Numbered from the stretch's first letter, positions 52,600-64,000 are shown. The stretch: DNA of 64,000 nt from Calamus simplicifolius (GCA_900491605.1 UESW01003883.1:625809-689808); one strand, 5' to 3'. Notes: generated by a model not told the origin, from the letters alone. Made by a program: numbers and translations.

Positions 52600-54170
52600 A
52601 TGGCAGCTCAAGTTGGTTTCATTTGCTGAAGGTCATTCTACAATAGACCTCCTTTATTTAATGGTTCAAATTATTCATATTGGAAAGCTAGAATGAGAAT
52701 ATTCATTCAAGCTTCTGATTATGAATTGGGGTGTTATAATTAATGGACCTAGCACACCCACACACGTAGTAGATGGCACTATTGTTCCTAAGCCCGAAAG
52801 GGATTGGAATGAAATGATAGGAAAATGGCTCAGCTTAATGCTAAAGCCATGAATGTTTTATATTGTTCATTAGATGCTAATGAATTTAATCGAATCTCTA
52901 CATGTAATTCCGCAAAAGAGATTTGGGATAGATTAGAGGTTACCCATGAGGGTACAAATCAAGTTAAAGAATCAAAATAATATTCTTGTTCATAAATATG
53001 AATTATTTAGCATGGAACAAACTGAAACCATAGCATGCATGTACACTAGATTCACTGATATTGTAAATGGTTTGAAAAGTCTTGGTAAGACTATACTAAT
53101 TCTGAACTTGTTCGCAAAATTCTTAGGTCACTTCAAGATCTGGGAAGCAAGGTGACTGCAATCCAAGAAGCCAAGGACCTCAACACTTTACCTTTGGAGG
53201 AGCTACTTGGATCACTAATGACTCATGAGCTAACATGAAGCAGCATCAAGAGGAGGAAGTCAAGAAAAAGTAAAAAGCTGCAAAAAAGAGAGAGCAGCAG
53301 TGATGATGATGATGATGATGATGAGACTGCTCTCTTGCAAGAAATTCAAAAATTTATGAAAGAAGGAGACCCTTCCACAAGAAGAAATCTGGAATAAGAT
53401 GGAAGGAGAAAAGGAGAAAGGACAAGGACAAGGAAAAAGAGAAAGACCCCTTAATTTGTATGAGTGTAAGAAACCAGGGCACTTTAGATATGATGTCCTC
53501 AACTAAGAAAGCCTACAAGAAGAAGAAGAAGGCTTATGTTGCAACTGGAGTGACAGCGATGAATCCTCTTCCGAGGAAGAACAAAAAGAAGTTGCAAACA
53601 TTTGCTTTATGGCAAACGACACAACGAGGTAAGTTCTGAAACCCTTGTGATGATTTGCATTTGATGAATTGTTTGAAGCTTTTAATGAACTAGTTGATGA
53701 TTTTAAAATTTGAAAAAGAAATACAAATTTTGAAAAATGATAATTAAATTAAAGAAAAAGATAATCTTACAATGAGATTAAGATGCTGAAATCTGAAAAT
53801 GAAATTTAAAAGAAAAAGAATCAATCTCCAATGAAAATGATAAATTAAAGAAGAAGTTGATAAATATAAAAATATTGTTGATAAATTTACTTAAGTTCTG
53901 AAAAACTTAATTTATTATAGTAATCAAAGAGTATATTTGATAAGGCTGGATTAGGATATAGGCCTAACAAAACAAAAATTTGAAAAACTTTTTGAAAAGA
54001 AATAATGTTACATGTCATTATGTAACAAGAAGGCATAAATCCTATGAATGTAATTGAAATAATAAAAATTAAGTAGTAAAGGAAAGAAAATATGGGTTCC
54101 AAAGGAACAATCTTTTTGCTACTAACCATGAAGGACCCAAGAAGGCTTGGGTACCTAAATATAAGTTTGA
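52600..54170 (+). pseudogene. Sire-3 gag, many 1-bp deletions
   Basis: The ATG at 52600 opens MAAQVG, then frames shift repeatedly; aligned by eye to Sire-1 gag it holds the same blocks (FNGSNYSYWKARM near 52660, YELFSMEQTETIACMYTRF near 53000, a Lys-rich stretch near 53370-53450, a first knuckle near 53455 and a second near 54010, both damaged). The losses are almost all single bases within two- or three-base runs, leaving no ORF above about 80 codons. Confidence 0.85.
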
Positions 54171-54179
54171 TTTTTTGCA

Positions 54180-57100
54180 GGAGTGTCTTGCGGCCAAAAG
54201 ATCAAAGCGAAAGTGGTATCTCGATAGTGGCTGCTCAAGACACATGACGGGTGACAAGGATCAATTCATCACCCTTGAAAGCAAAAGAGGAGGAGTTGTT
54301 ACGTTTGGTGACAATGGCAAAGGCCAAATCATGGGGTTTGGTAAATTCAAATAACTCCCTCCACATATATTGAAAATGTTTTATGTCAATGGTTTAAAAC
54401 ATAATTAATTAGTATTAGCCAATTATGTGATAAAGGTTTTAAAGTATCATTTGAAGCTTCTATCTGCACTGTTTCTAATCCCATTGATAATAGCATTGTT
54501 TTTACTGGAAATAGAAATGGCAATGTATACTTGATTGATTTAGACAATTTGTCTACTAGTAATCATTGCTTAGTTGCTAATAATGCTAATATGAATGAGA
54601 TTGGTTGGTTATGGCATCGTAGATTAGGTCATGCAAGCACACACCTAATTTCAAAATTAATTAGAATGGATTTAGTAAAAGGTTTCCACAACTAGATTTT
54701 GAAAATAACAAAATTTGTGATGCATGTCAATTTGGAAAACAAACTAGAAACTCTTTCAAAACTAAAAATATTGTTTCCACTTCTAGGCCACTTGAACTAC
54801 TTCACATGGACCTTTTTGGACCTACTAGAACCACAAGTCTAGGAGGAAAGAAATATGGTCTTGTGATTGTAGATGATTATTCTAGATACACTTGGGTATT
54901 GTTTTTAGCTCATAAAGATGAGACCTTTCCATATTTTTGAAATTCTTCAAGAAGGTCACAAATGAGAAAAACACACCATAGTGTCTCTTAGAAGTGATCA
55001 TGGCACTGAATTTGAAAATCATTATTTGAAAACTTTTGCATTGAAAATGGCATCCATCATAATTTTTCAGCACCTAGAACACACAACAAAATGGAGTAGT
55101 TGAAAGAAAAAATAGAACTTTAGAAGACATGGCCCGTACCATGCTATGTGAAAGCAACCTACCAAAATACTTTTGGGCGGAAGCTATAAACACGGCATGT
55201 TACATTCTTAATAGAGCTTTAATTAGGCCAATCATTAAGAAAACCTTATGAACTATGGAACAATAGAAAACCAAACATAAGTTATTTCATGCATTTGGTT
55301 GTAAATGTTTCATTCATAATAATGGTAAAGATAATCTAGGAAAATTTGATGCAAAATCTGATGAAGGCATTTTCTTAGGATATTCAACATCTAGTAAAGC
55401 CTATAGAGTGTTTAACAAGAGAAACTTAATTGTAGAAGAATCTATTCATGTAATTTTTGATGAATCTTTAGCATCGTTCAGAAAAATTGATGATGAGGAA
55501 GATACAAACATATTAGAAAGAGACATTGAAAAATTAAATATTGATGTATCTTCAGATCATGAACAAGAAGATAAAGATGATGATTGTTGATGCAATCATA
55601 ATGATGTAGATCTTCCTAGAGATTGGAGATATGCCTATGGTCATCCAAAAGAATTAATTATAGGTGATCCATCTCAAGGAGTAAGAACTAGATCATCAAT
55701 GAGAAACATCAATAATCATCTTGCATTTGTATCTCAAATTGAACCTAAAACTATTGAAGAGGCTGAAAAAGATAATAATTGGATGTTAGCTATGCAAGAA
55801 GAATTAAATCAATTTACTAGAAATAATGTCTGGACCTTGTAGATAGACCTAAAGATCATTCTGTTATAGGATCAAAATGGGTATTTAGAAATAAATTAGA
55901 TGAAAATGGCATAGTAATTAGAAACAAAGCTAGATTAGTCGCAAAAGGATATAATCAAGAAGAAGGAATTGATTTTGATGAAACTTTTGCACCTGTAGCT
56001 AGATTAGAAGCAATTAGATTATTACTCGCATTTGCATGTCATATGCATATCAATTTATTTCAAATGGATGTTAAAAGTGCATTTTTAAATGGATTTATAA
56101 ATGAAGAAGTTTTTGTTGAACAACCACCTGGTTTTGAAGATCATGAATTTCAAATCATGTTTTTAAATTGCACAAAGCACTATATGGTTTAAAACAAGCA
56201 CCTAGAGCTTGGTATGAAGATTAAGTAAATTTTAATTGAAAATGATTTTATAAGAGGAAATGTTGATAAAACACTATTTTTGAAAAGAAAAGAAAGGATT
56301 TATTAGTAGTACAAATATATGTTGATGATATTGTATTCGGTGCTACTAACAATCTATGTCAAGAATTTGCTAAGTTAATGCAGGGTGAATTCGAAATGAG
56401 CATGATGGGAGAACTCAACTTCTTCCTAGGACTTCAAATCAAGCAAAGCAAAGAGGGAATTTTCATCAATCAAGCAAAATACACAAGAACTTCTCAAGAA
56501 GTTTGGAATGGAGTCAATCAAACCCTTGGAACACCTATGAGTCCTTCATGCAAATTGGACAAAGATGAAGATGGTAAGAAGTAGATCAAAAATATTATCG
56601 AGGTATGATCGGATCTCTTCTTTACTTAACAGCAAGTAGACCAGATATCATGTTTGCTGTTTGTTATGTGCTAGATTTCAATCTGAACCTAAAGAATCTC
56701 ACTTAATTGCTGTAAAAGAATCTTAAGATATTTAAGTGGAACTAAAAATGTAGGTTTATGGTATTCTAGAGACTCAACATTAAACTGATTGCATATTCTG
56801 ATTCTGACTATGCTGGATGTAAATTAGATAGAAAAAGCACAAGTGGTGCATGTCAATTTTAGGAAGTAACTTAATCTCTTGGTTTAGCAAAAAGCAAAAT
56901 TCGGTTGCATTATCAACTGCTGAAGCAGAATATGTTGCAGCTGGAAGTTGCTGTGCTCAAATCCTTTGGATTAAGAGACAACTTGAAGATTATGGCATAA
57001 CACTTGATAAAACTCCTATTAGATGTGATAACACAAGTGCAATTAATTTAACTAAAAATCCAATTCAACATTCAAACAAAACACATTGAAATTAGATATC

Positions 57101-57251
57101 ACTTTATAAGAGAACATGTAGCTAATAATGAAATTTGTCTTGATTATGTTAATACTGAAGAACAATTAGCTGATATATTTACAAAACCTTTAAGTGAAGA
57201 AAGATTTGTTATCTTAGAGGAGAGTTAGGGATTTGTGATCCATTAGAATGA
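54180..57251 (+). pseudogene. Sire-3 pol (protease, integrase, RT, RNase H)
   Basis: Protease WYLDSGCSRHMTGDKDQF near 54213. GAG-pre-integrase WLWHRRLGHASTHL near 54607. Integrase: HMDLFGPTRTTSLGGKKYG near 54806, SLRSDHGTEF near 54987, GVVERKNRTLEDMAR near 55094 (third acid). RT: SKWVFRNKLDENG near 55870, VKSAFLNGFINEEV near 56070, HKALYGLKQAPRAWYE near 56173 and YVDDIVFGATN near 56320. RNase H: YSDSDYAGCKLDRKS near 56795 and ALSTAEAEYVAAGSCCAQ near 56908. The end GICDPLE with TGA at 57249-57251. It supplies the integrase hidden by the gap in Sire-1. Confidence 0.9.
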
Positions 57252-57429
57252 ATTTGAAACCCCTAAGGAAATTTTATCTAAGATTCTTTCAAATCCTTGA
57301 TCTTTAAGGAAATCTTATCTAGAATTCATATCTAATTGATCCATTCATATTCAATGATTATTTTATCAATTTTATGATCAAATTCCGGACACATTTCAGA
57401 AATTTCATGTTTTTGCTCTGAAATGGTCT

Positions 57430-57618
57430 CGGAGCCGACTCGGTGCAGTATCGGAGTCGACTCCTGGTTTCGACTGAAACTCTCGGGTCGACCCCTTCTC
57501 GGCGCGAGTCGACTCCACTTCGGGATGGTTTTCTGTGACTGTCCGGAGTCGACCCCTGCTTTGCGCGAGCCGACTCGAAGTGGTCCCAGGTTGATTTATC
57601 TAGGGCAGAGTCGACTCG
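57430..57618 (+). promoter_or_regulatory. Post-pol GTCGAC/GCCGAC array of Sire-3
   Basis: About eight words such as GAGTCGACTCC and GAGTCGACCCC between the pol stop and the extra ORF, ending in TTTATCTAGGGCAGAGTCGA, the Sire-3 version of the box at the same place in Sire-1 and Sire-2. Confidence 0.65.
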
Positions 57619-57716
57619 CCGTTCATTTCAAACTTTCCAATCTCTCAAAATACTCTCTCCAAATATCTCCAGACCTTCCAAATTCCTAAAATCCTGATTA
57701 ACTTCCAATCGACCAA

Positions 57717-59099
57717 TGGCACCCAAAACTAGAGGTTCCAATCTTGCTGTGGGCCGGTGTGAAGAGGAAGCGAGCCGTGAGGAAGACGGTGAGGCGTCCG
57801 GTGCGTGAGCCTTCTCCAAGCACGGATTCCACTTCATCATCTTCAACCCCCAATGCTTCTCCTGCTGCTACTACTTCCCAGGTAGATCGTTTAGCAGATA
57901 GAATCATAACACGGGTAGAAAGGTGGATTTTGAACTTTTTGAGGCAGAGGGATTTTTATTAGGGAGACAATTGATAGAGATGGGATGGGAGAAGATATGT
58001 TCACTGGATTGCCCTACTATCCCTCTCTAGTAAAGGAGTTTTACAAGAACTTGTCTAGAGGAGATCATGGTCTCATAAGCACAGTGAGAGGAAATAGGAT
58101 CTCTGTGACTGTAGAGCTTCTTCTAGACTTTGGATCTACCCTTATCTGGTACTGCCATTTTCTTCTGAAGACCGAAGTCCCTGCTCTTGCTAGATTATTA
58201 AACCGGGATGTTGTCGGTTTGAAGAGGTTTTTGCCAACCAACTTTCATTAGAACTGAGATTACTTCATAACATTTGCAGTAGAATACTTTTCCAAAGATA
58301 GGAAGATTTGATTATGTATCTGAAAGAGACATCTTTGTGATGGATGCCATTGTTACGGGCAAACCTATAAACCTTCCCAGTATGATTCTTTGGTACATTG
58401 CTGACTGTGGAGGAAAAAGAAAGTCTAGCCTGCCCTATGGTATGATTCTCACCAAGATTTTCAGAGTCAAGGAATTGTTATTTCTGACAGTGAGCCAATG
58501 AGGAATCTGAGACATACAGACTTTTATAGCTTGGCCACCATTCATCGAATGGGTTTTATTAAGAGAAATGGAATATGGGAGAGGAAAGGATTAAAGAGAG
58601 AGCTACGGATGTTGAGGCACCAGGTCCATCAGTTAGACATCCTCACCTGCACCTCCGAGCCCTCCTACTTCAGCCCTGCTCCTACCCTGCTCAGTTATTT
58701 GATCAAGCTTCATCCTCTTCTGCTGGCTTCTCAGATCACAATTAAAGCAACTCAAAGCACTATTTGATGATCAGTCAGAAAACTTAAATCAGAATTTGAG
58801 AATAAGTTTATGAATCTAAAGGAGACTCTATATTCATTGGATGAGAATCACTAAAATTGAGTCTACTCTCAGCACTTCTCAAGTCTTTAAGTGGAGATCT
58901 CAAGAACATTTTTGAAGAGCTTAAAGATATTTGCGGAGATGGCGAGACCTACTCTAAGTGCAATGCGGAGCTTCAAGACAAGATTTTGACTGCTTGCACT
59001 TTTGTAGATGAAAGGCTAAAAGATTATGTAAAAATCCAATCAGATGGAATGAAGAACATAATAGATCATTTGACTAGGATTGTTAGAACTCATTTCTAA
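57717..59099 (+). pseudogene. Sire-3 extra 3' ORF (fullest copy)
   Basis: The ATG at 57717 opens MAPKTRGSNLAV; a 1-bp shift then leads into VKRKRAVRKTVRRPVREPSP, a basic stretch like a nuclear-localisation signal. A Ser-rich linker follows, then GRQLIEMGWEKICSLDCP-like and VKEFYKNLSRGDHGLISTVRGN (58030-58100), a middle part to 58480, MRNLRHTDFYSLATIHRMGF near 58498 and a C-terminal LKNIFEELKDICGDGETYSK coiled-coil-like part, ending at 59099. About 450 codons if continuous; six or so frameshifts or stops. Unknown function. Its own upstream motif array (57430-57618) suggests separate expression, which is inference. Confidence 0.78.
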
Positions 59100-59500
59100 T
59101 GTATTAGATTTTCAATCCTTGCTATGTATTGAAATTAATGTAATGTTTACATTTTGATATCAATGTATTAAACATTTTGATGTATTAGACTCTTGATGAA
59201 ATGAAATGTCAATTTTGATTACTCAATGTATTTCCTTCTATCAATGAATGAATGAATGAATGTTTATGCTTCTCTACCTTTTTGTTGATAACAAAAAAGG
59301 GGGAGAGTTTTTAGTTTTATGATTGAATATGCATATGAGAAAATCAAATTAATCAATGAGATAATTAATTGAATGATTAAGTTTCATAGGGGGAGCTACC
59401 TCATTCAGGGGGAGCCTAAGCCTATTTATGAAATCAAAATAAATTCACAATCAATCATGCATAAACTCAATGTTTTTGTCATCATCAAAAAGGGGGAGAT
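59100..59500 (+). other. Sire-3 3' non-coding region with multiple PPTs
   Basis: AT-rich, with purine-G tracts at about 59293 (AAAAAAGGGGGAGAG), 59389 (AGGGGGAGC), 59407 (AGGGGGAGCC) and the LTR-adjacent AAAAAGGGGGAGAT ending at 59500. An (ATGA)n run is near 59245-59260. Confidence 0.8.
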
Positions 59501-61157
59501 TGTTGGAAGATTATTGAAAAATTATATGCCCCAATCCTTTTGATTTTGATGATTACTAAAAGCCATTGAGTACATTAAAAGATGTAATGAGTTTATTTAC
59601 ATGAGCAATAATTTATTTTGAACAATCAATGAGAATGTTAAAGTTTGACTTAATCATTTTGAAAGTAACTTTAAGCTCAATGTTTAAGCTTTCAAAAAGA
59701 AATTTTATAATTCATAGATTAATCAATGAGTTTTTGGAATACTTCTTGAATTAATTCTTAATGTCAATTTTATTGAATTCAAGTCAAAAAATGATTTAAA
59801 ATGAATCTGGAACGATTTTAAAGTCAATCAGAAAACTTTCTGATTTTTGATACGTTCCGGAGCCGACTCTGAGTTTCAGAGTCGACTCCCCTCAGAGAAC
59901 AGAAATGTCTATCTGTGAGTCGACCCACGTAATTTCACGAGTCGACCCCCGATTTTGTCGAGCCGACTCCATGACTGTGCGAGTCGACTCCGCTCAGACA
60001 CCAGAGGTGTTTTTTCTGAGCACTTCGCGAGTCGACCCCAACTTTCATGAGTCGACCCCCGACTTTCAGGAGTCGACACTTTACTTTTGGTGAGTCGACC
60101 CCATGACTTTCTAAACATTTCTATTTTTAGTATCACGAGCTCGAGCCGACTCGGGAAAAGCATGAGTCGACTCCAGCAAATCTGGGCGAAATTTTTACGG
60201 ATGCCAACTCAGCTCCAACGGTAAGTTTTTTGATTAACGGCTATTTTTCTTTGTCTCTAACGGCTATATTCTTGCAGAATCTATAAATAGAGAAGCTGTT
60301 TTCAAATCAAAGAGAGAATAGAGAGAAATTTATTTCAAAGAAGAAGAGAAAAATCAAAAACAGAGCTTCAGTTGAAAAAATCCGAGATTCAAAATAGAGT
60401 GAAAGAAAGAGTGTGAAATCAAAGGAAGTTCCTTCTGTGTTCAAGCTCAAATCCAAGGAAGCTTCTGAAGAAAATCCAAGTAAGAGCATCTCAAGAGATT
60501 TTCAACACTCAAAGAAAAGAGGAAAAGCCCAAATCAACTCCAACACATCTTCCGTGAAGAATCCAAGCTGAGGCCTGATTCTACACTTCAAAGGAGTTGA
60601 AGAAAAGAAGAAAAGCTCAAAGCCAACCAACTGCAAATCAGGCTTATCTAAACTCTATTCTTACATTTGTTTATCTGCTCATTAAGGAGCCTTGTAACTA
60701 AACAAACATATTTCTATTCTTTGTGTCTAGTTCAATCTGGGGGATTGAACTAGAGGAGGTAGTCTTACCTCAGTTCAAGCTTGGTTAAGCTTGGTTTAAG
60801 GTTTTTGTGCTGGTGAGCCTTGAAAACCAGCTGGGTTCGTTGTGCGCCCGGGAAAACAACAAGTTTGAGTTGTGAGCTTGTAAAACAACTCTGCTGTAAT
60901 CTAGGGTGATTATAGTGTGGACCCAAGTGAATCTTGGGAGTGGACGTAGGTGTTGGATACACCGAACCACTATAAAATCCTTGTGTTTGCCGTGATCTAT
61001 TGTCTCTATCTCTATCTCTATTTTATTCACTGCATTTATCTTTGCTTTGCATTTCTTCATTCATCTCAAGCTAAATAATTTAAAAGGCTAATTTTTAAAG
61101 AACCCAATTCATCCCCCCCCCCCCCCCCCCCCCCTTGGGTTATCATCTGGGCCAACA
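59501..61157 (+). repeat. Sire-3 3' LTR
   Basis: 1657 bp. U3 as in the 5' LTR. R-U5 from about 60645 differs and shares words with Sire-2 (GAGCCTTGAAAACCAGC, TGTGCGCCC, ACTCTGCTGTAATC). The hairpin train is intact at 60775-60968 (CAAGC/GCTTG, GCTGGT/ACCAGC, GAGTTGT/ACAACTC, TAATC/GATTA, CCCAAG/CTTGGG, GGTGT/ACACC). A run of 22 C lies at 61113-61134, where other copies have 7-8. Confidence 0.93.
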
Positions 61158-61162
61158 GGTGG

Positions 61163-61470
61163 CTTATAGCTTAGCACTATCTTCATTACTCTTTGGGGTG
61201 TTCAATGTGTTTCATACCTTTATGACTGAGGAGGTATATTTCAAACCCCCATTATGTGTTAGAACTTGAACCAATTTAGCATAAGTATTGACCTATGAAG
61301 ATCATCTTGTGCACATCGTGGACCGCAAAGATCAAGTTCTGAGATGGTGTAGCATTCCTTATATCAAGGTTCAGTGGAGTAATCATTCTGATGGAGGCAA
61401 CTTGGGAACTTGAGGAAGAAATGAAGAAGAAATACCCACACTTATTTGCAGGTAATTCTCTATTCAAAAT
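61163..61470 (+). pseudogene. Tekay-like pol C-terminus (chromodomain region)
   Basis: Resumes the frame cut at 50910: VAYSLAL, GVFNVFHTFM near 61195, LTYEDHLVHIVDRKDQVLR near 61290, SIPYIKVQWSNHS near 61350, then (shifted) EATWELEEEMKKKYPHLF near 61396. This is the end of Tekay/Del chromovirus polyproteins, where IVDRK, VQWSNH and EATWE belong to the chromodomain-like module. Two stops and one frameshift. Confidence 0.85.
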
Positions 61471-61557
61471 TGTTGACTATTGAATAGACCGATTTGAATT
61501 CTATAGTTTATTTAAGTGTGTCAATTTCAAGGATGAAATTTTTATAAGGGGGGAGAA
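61471..61557 (+). other. Tekay-like pre-LTR segment and PPT
   Basis: TTTCAAGGATGAAATTTTTA, then the purine tract AAGGGGGGAGAA, directly before the 3' LTR at 61558. Confidence 0.85.
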
Positions 61558-63946
61558 TGTAACCCCCCAGCATTTATTTTTGGACACCTGGCATCCAGGG
61601 AATCCTCTTATCGCTTAGACTACTGTCATGATGTTTAGGTCCCTGACTTGTCGATTGGATGCCCAAGTCGTAGTGTGTCTTTTGAGTTCCCGATATCCCT
61701 GTTCCATGGCATCGCAAGGATGTTTAAAGAGGAGGGGTTGGGGACAACCTTCGGGAGATCCTCGCGTGCGCCTGCTCCTAGTATGTCCCTGTCCTTGTCA
61801 ATTAGAGAGAGTGAGATGGAGAGAGAGAGAGAGCGTGAGAGAGAAAGGAAGAGAGATGGAGGAGAGATCCGGTCGACCAATAGGCTGACCGTGCCGCTGG
61901 CGCCGTAACAGGCCACGGCTGATAGAGAGAGAAGGGGAGTTTAAGGGAGGAATTGGAGGAAGTGAGGGAGAGAGAAGGGCTGGCCGAGACGGCAGCCGAC
62001 TCTGGTCCGGCCAACGGTGGCCGGGCCGCCTCCAATTGGCTGGCCGTGCTACCGGCACGGTAAAATCCACCCGGGAATCAAAACGGAGAAAGAGTGAGAG
62101 AGAGTGAAATTGAAGAGAGAGGAAGGAGGGAGGCGGCTGGCCGGCTCCGATCTGGCCAACAGTGGTCGGACTACCCTCAATTAGCCAGACGAGTAGCCGG
62201 CACGGTAACAGTCGCGGGAGCAGGAAGAAAAAAGAGAGAGAGGGAGGGAAATTGAGAGAGAGAGAAGGGGGGTGGCCGGCCGTGGCGACGGCCGGCTTCG
62301 ATCCGATCGATGATGGCCGGGCCGCCTCCGATTTGGCTGGCGGCGGCCCTGGCCGCCGGTTCATCCCAGCCCCTGTTTCGGTTGAAAAAGGGGATATGGG
62401 GGGAAGGAATCAAAGTGGGCCGGCTGGGCTGCCACCTTCTGGGCCTTATTGGGCCGTTCCTGGAGCCCTCTTGGGTGGGTTTTGGGCCCTATATTGGGCC
62501 GAAAAATGAAAAATAAAATTATGGCTAGATTCTGGATGAATTCTAGTTCTTGGGGTAATCTTGATTCCCCATTTGGACGTTTATCTTGGGAGATATTCAA
62601 GTCCAAAGATAGGCCCATGGATTAGTTTGGGTAGAGTTGTAGGAGTCTTTTATATTCAGATTTAGAGATCTAATTATGAAAAATAATGCTGTAGGTGCCC
62701 AGTGGTCCATGTAGCTGATTTATCACCTTGGATTTGCGTATTGAGGTAAGTAAGCCAAATATAGTAATTTCATAAATTATAAATGGTTGTATTTATAGTT
62801 TTATGCATATTTGTGAAATAGAGTTTATTGATTGTTTTGGAAATTGGTAAGCTGTTACCATGTGTATCTAATTACATTTGTTATAATAGTTGATATTATT
62901 TGCAAAGTGAATTGATTATATGCAATGGTTAAAATGTACAAACCACTGTTTATGTGTTATGAGAGAAATTATGCTTATGATGACGCATAATATTGTGACA
63001 TGCATGTGTAAAATGATTTGAATTATATTTATATGTGTCGCTGCGGTTCTCCTTTAATATGGCATGTGGAGGCCACACACATCTAGAAGGTGTGTGCTGA
63101 TTGATATGGCATGTGGAGGCCACGCACATCTAGAGGATGTGTGCTGATTGATGGAGGCATTGCAGGGCCGTGGGACACATATGATATAATATAACAATGA
63201 TTAAATATAAATAGTGGATTTGTTTTACAATGCATATTCTGGTATTTGTTTATAAGCTTCCATGATTATTTTGACTTAATGATGACCTTGAATTATATTT
63301 ATATGTGTCGCCGCGGTTCTCTTTGATATGGCATGTGGAGGCCACGTACATCTAGAGAATGTGTGCTGATTGATATGGCATATGGAGGCCACGCACATCT
63401 AGAGGGTGTGTGCTGATTGATATGGCATGGAGGCCATGCACATCTAGAGGATGTGTGCTGATTGATGGAGGCATTGCAGGGCCGTGGGACACATATGATA
63501 TAATATAACAATGATTAAATAGAAACAGTGGATTTGTTACAATGCATATTCTGGTATTTGTTTATAAGCTTCCATGATTATTTTGACTTAATGATATGCA
63601 TAATTATGATAGCATGTTTCTATAAAAATTATGACTGATAATATCTTGAGAGATAAGATGATATATGACTATTTTATGTCATTATTATAGGCTTACTTGT
63701 TGAGTGTGAGCTCATGTAAATCTCACAATGTTTTTCAGAGCCTCGGGATTGAAAAAGAAATTATGGGGTAGATGGAGCTTCAGTTAAATAAAATAGTTCC
63801 ATAGTGTTGATGTATAACCCTAGTAATATTTGTGTAAGGCTTGTAGACCAAACTTATATTAGTGGTTTGTAATAAAGTATGGATTGGATTGACTTATTAT
63901 ACTTATTGCCTTATAATGATCGATGTGTAAATGTTGGGAAGAATTG
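61558..63946 (+). repeat. 3' LTR of the Tekay-like element, cut by Sire-4
   Basis: Colinear with 45729-48206, including the GA/GGCC units (61800-62370, one unit 12 bp shorter), the AT-rich middle and the 2 plus 3 tandem repeats (63028-63490). It breaks off at 63946, about 70 bp before the expected end, at the Sire-4 insertion. Confidence 0.92.
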
Positions 63947-64000
63947 TGTTGGCCCAGATGGCAACCCAAGAAGGGGGGGGGGTGAATTGGGTTCTTAAAA
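63947..64000 (-). repeat. Terminal piece of Sire-4 LTR (minus strand)
   Basis: TGTTGGCCCAGATGGCAACC and the following G-run with TGAATTGGGTTCTT are the reverse complement of the Sirevirus LTR 3' end. A new Sirevirus in opposite orientation begins here and continues past the window. The left target word is AATTG. Confidence 0.9.

Larger units (their letters stand above)
50911..61157 (+). mobile_element. Sire-3: full-length Sirevirus Copia element
   Basis: 10247 bp with LTRs TGTTGGAAG...GGCCAACA, target duplication GGTGG on both sides (50906-50910 and 61158-61162), PBS, gag, pol, post-pol array, complete-length extra ORF and multiple PPTs. The U3 differs from Sire-1 and Sire-2, so it is another subfamily, while gag-pol is close to Sire-1. 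Lesions are mostly single-base deletions. Confidence 0.95.
45729..63946 (+). mobile_element. Tekay/Del-like Gypsy element, largely non-coding, host of Sire-3 and Sire-4
   Basis: LTRs beginning TGTAACCCCC at 45729 and 61558 are colinear. A Met-tRNA PBS follows the first. Integrase C-terminus and chromodomain-region relics lie at 50390-50910 and 61163-61470, separated by Sire-3, and a PPT precedes the second LTR. Gag, protease, RT and RNase H are absent, so this is a deletion derivative. The left target word is TACCA; the right end lies past the Sire-4 insertion. Confidence 0.88.

Overview
The window is a plant nuclear heterochromatin block, almost entirely nested transposable elements plus two broken disease-resistance genes. 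Abundant Sirevirus-type Copia elements, Tork/Tnt1-like and Angela-like Copia, Tekay/Del-like and Athila-like Gypsy, a CACTA transposon, L1-type LINEs and CC-type NLR remnants point to a flowering plant, most likely a monocot. A palm is my guess; the sequence does not prove it. I see no intact host gene, no tRNA or rRNA and no CRISPR array.

Layout. 1-21237 is one nest. An NLR pseudogene (minus strand, 21238-21803) was hit by LINE-B (14370-15165 plus 20254-21237). LINE-B contains a Tork-like Copia (15166-20248, minus, TSD CGTGG) and LINE-A (968-5243 plus 13638-14369). LINE-A is interrupted by a Copia LTR (1-967) and by Sirevirus Sire-1 (5244-13632, TSD CTGCC). A second NLR pseudogene lies at 22832-25110 (minus) and holds a 632-bp solo LTR (23558-24189, TSD GGAAC). 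A Copia gag relic (26060-26961, minus) abuts a CACTA element (26972-32978) with two minus-strand transposase genes.

The CACTA is broken by an Angela-like Copia (32979-35847, minus). That is broken by an Athila-like Gypsy (35848-38666), then by Sirevirus Sire-2 (38667-45728), then by a Tekay-like Gypsy (45729-50910 plus 61163-63946). The Tekay-like element contains Sirevirus Sire-3 (50911-61157, TSD GGTGG) and, at the right edge, the start of Sire-4 (63947-64000, minus). The right halves of the outer elements lie beyond the window.

The most interesting material is in the non-coding parts of the Sireviruses. (i) AACGG elements resembling the plant mitosis-specific MSA/MYB3R site lie upstream of the LTR TATA boxes. 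(ii) A dense array of GCCGAC/GTCGAC motifs, whose ideal form is the palindrome GGAGTCGACTCC, sits in U3; a second array sits between pol and the extra 3' ORF. (iii) The R-U5 leader is a train of about seven consecutive hairpins, kept with changed base pairs in a distinct LTR family at the left edge. Together these suggest a cell-cycle- or stress-responsive promoter, a possible second promoter for the extra ORF, and a structured genomic-RNA leader. All functional readings are inference.
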